A stretch of 8,531 nucleotides of DNA from Candidatus Cloacimonadota bacterium (lineage in GTDB: Bacteria > Cloacimonadota > Cloacimonadia > Cloacimonadales > TCS61): NCBI GenBank assembly GCA_021108055.1, contig JAIORR010000307.1:1-8531 (forward strand), read 5' to 3'. Position numbers and translations under genes: made by a program. The notes under the pieces are model-generated. The model worked only from the letters and a program-made list of their open reading frames with translations, was not told the DNA's origin and made no database searches. Shown here piece after piece: positions 8,372-8,531 of the stretch (its first letter is position 1; each line of letters opens with the position of its first letter).

Positions 8372-8407
8372 ACGTTTTTTGGAATATTAAATTTCCATTA
8401 CTATGAT

Positions 8408-8455
8408 CAGTTTATTAATTTCCTATTTTTAGTTAGACCTAACCCAGATAAACTG
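8408..8455. repeat. Nested inverted repeats upstream of the operon
   Basis: An 8-bp perfect inverted repeat, CAGTTTAT (8408-8415) and ATAAACTG (8448-8455), encloses a second one, GTTAG (8432-8436) and CTAAC (8439-8443), with a 2-base centre. It lies in the non-coding region just upstream of the promoter candidate. It could be an operator, or RNA structure at the end of a preceding transcript. No T-run follows on either side, so an intrinsic terminator is not well supported. Confidence 0.45.
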
Positions 8456-8488
8456 GAACCAAAAGAATTCACCACCGAGATTTATACG

Positions 8489-8531
8489 CCAGCCAAAGGT
8501 TTACAAGCCTTTGGTTTGCTGGTAAACCTTT
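8489..8531. repeat. Overlapping, mutually exclusive inverted repeats at the window edge
   Basis: One perfect 10-bp inverted repeat pairs AAAGGTTTAC (8495-8504) with GTAAACCTTT (8522-8531). A competing structure pairs CCAAAGG (8493-8499) with CCTTTGG (8508-8514), extended by CCAGC (8489-8493) with GCTGG (8518-8522). Both use 8495-8499, so only one can form at a time. The repeat reaches the last base and may continue outside. It could be an interspersed palindromic repeat, a terminator of a neighbouring gene or a fragment of a mobile element; the sequence alone does not decide. Confidence 0.5.

Noticed and set aside
8311..8531. Possible CRISPR array, tRNA or small gene in the right-hand non-coding region.
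   Set aside because: There are no regularly spaced direct repeats, no cloverleaf-like pattern and no credible open frame. Only the inverted repeats and the weak promoter candidate could be supported.

Overview
The window is one stretch of a minus-strand operon from a diderm (Gram-negative) bacterium. In transcription order, right to left, it holds a small lipoprotein of unknown function (8310-7648), a very large bacterial alpha-2-macroglobulin (7651-2159) and a penicillin-binding protein 1C gene (2159 to the left edge, where it is cut before its stop codon). Two lipoprotein signal peptides, a membrane-anchored class A PBP and an A2M all imply a periplasm. The moderately AT-rich sequence, A-rich Shine-Dalgarno regions and the Cys-rich linker in the PBP suggest the Bacteroidota/FCB side of the tree, possibly Cloacimonadota-like. 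That placement is a low-confidence inference.

Layout: positions 1-2159 encode PBP1C, with its glycosyltransferase, transpeptidase and the start of its C-terminal domain. Positions 2159-7651 encode the A2M lipoprotein, with an intact CIEQ thioester motif and a possible Lys/Arg-rich bait segment. Positions 7648-8310 encode a 220-residue lipoprotein with an acidic, Pro/Glu-rich linker and a TPR-like or coiled-coil helical domain. The final 221 bases (8311-8531) are non-coding. They hold the operon's Shine-Dalgarno site, a weak promoter candidate and two sets of inverted repeats.

The gene junctions overlap by 4 bp (ATGA, lipoprotein to A2M) and 1 bp (TAATG, A2M to pbpC), so the three proteins are probably made by coupled translation. 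The A2M-PBP1C pair is a known conserved bacterial partnership. It is thought to work as periplasmic defence and repair: A2M traps proteases entering through a breached envelope, and PBP1C is proposed to patch peptidoglycan. The least explained component is the first gene, a lipoprotein tightly coupled to this pair. A perfect 12-bp stem-loop in the first codons of pbpC, just after the coupled start, is the most notable nucleic-acid signal.
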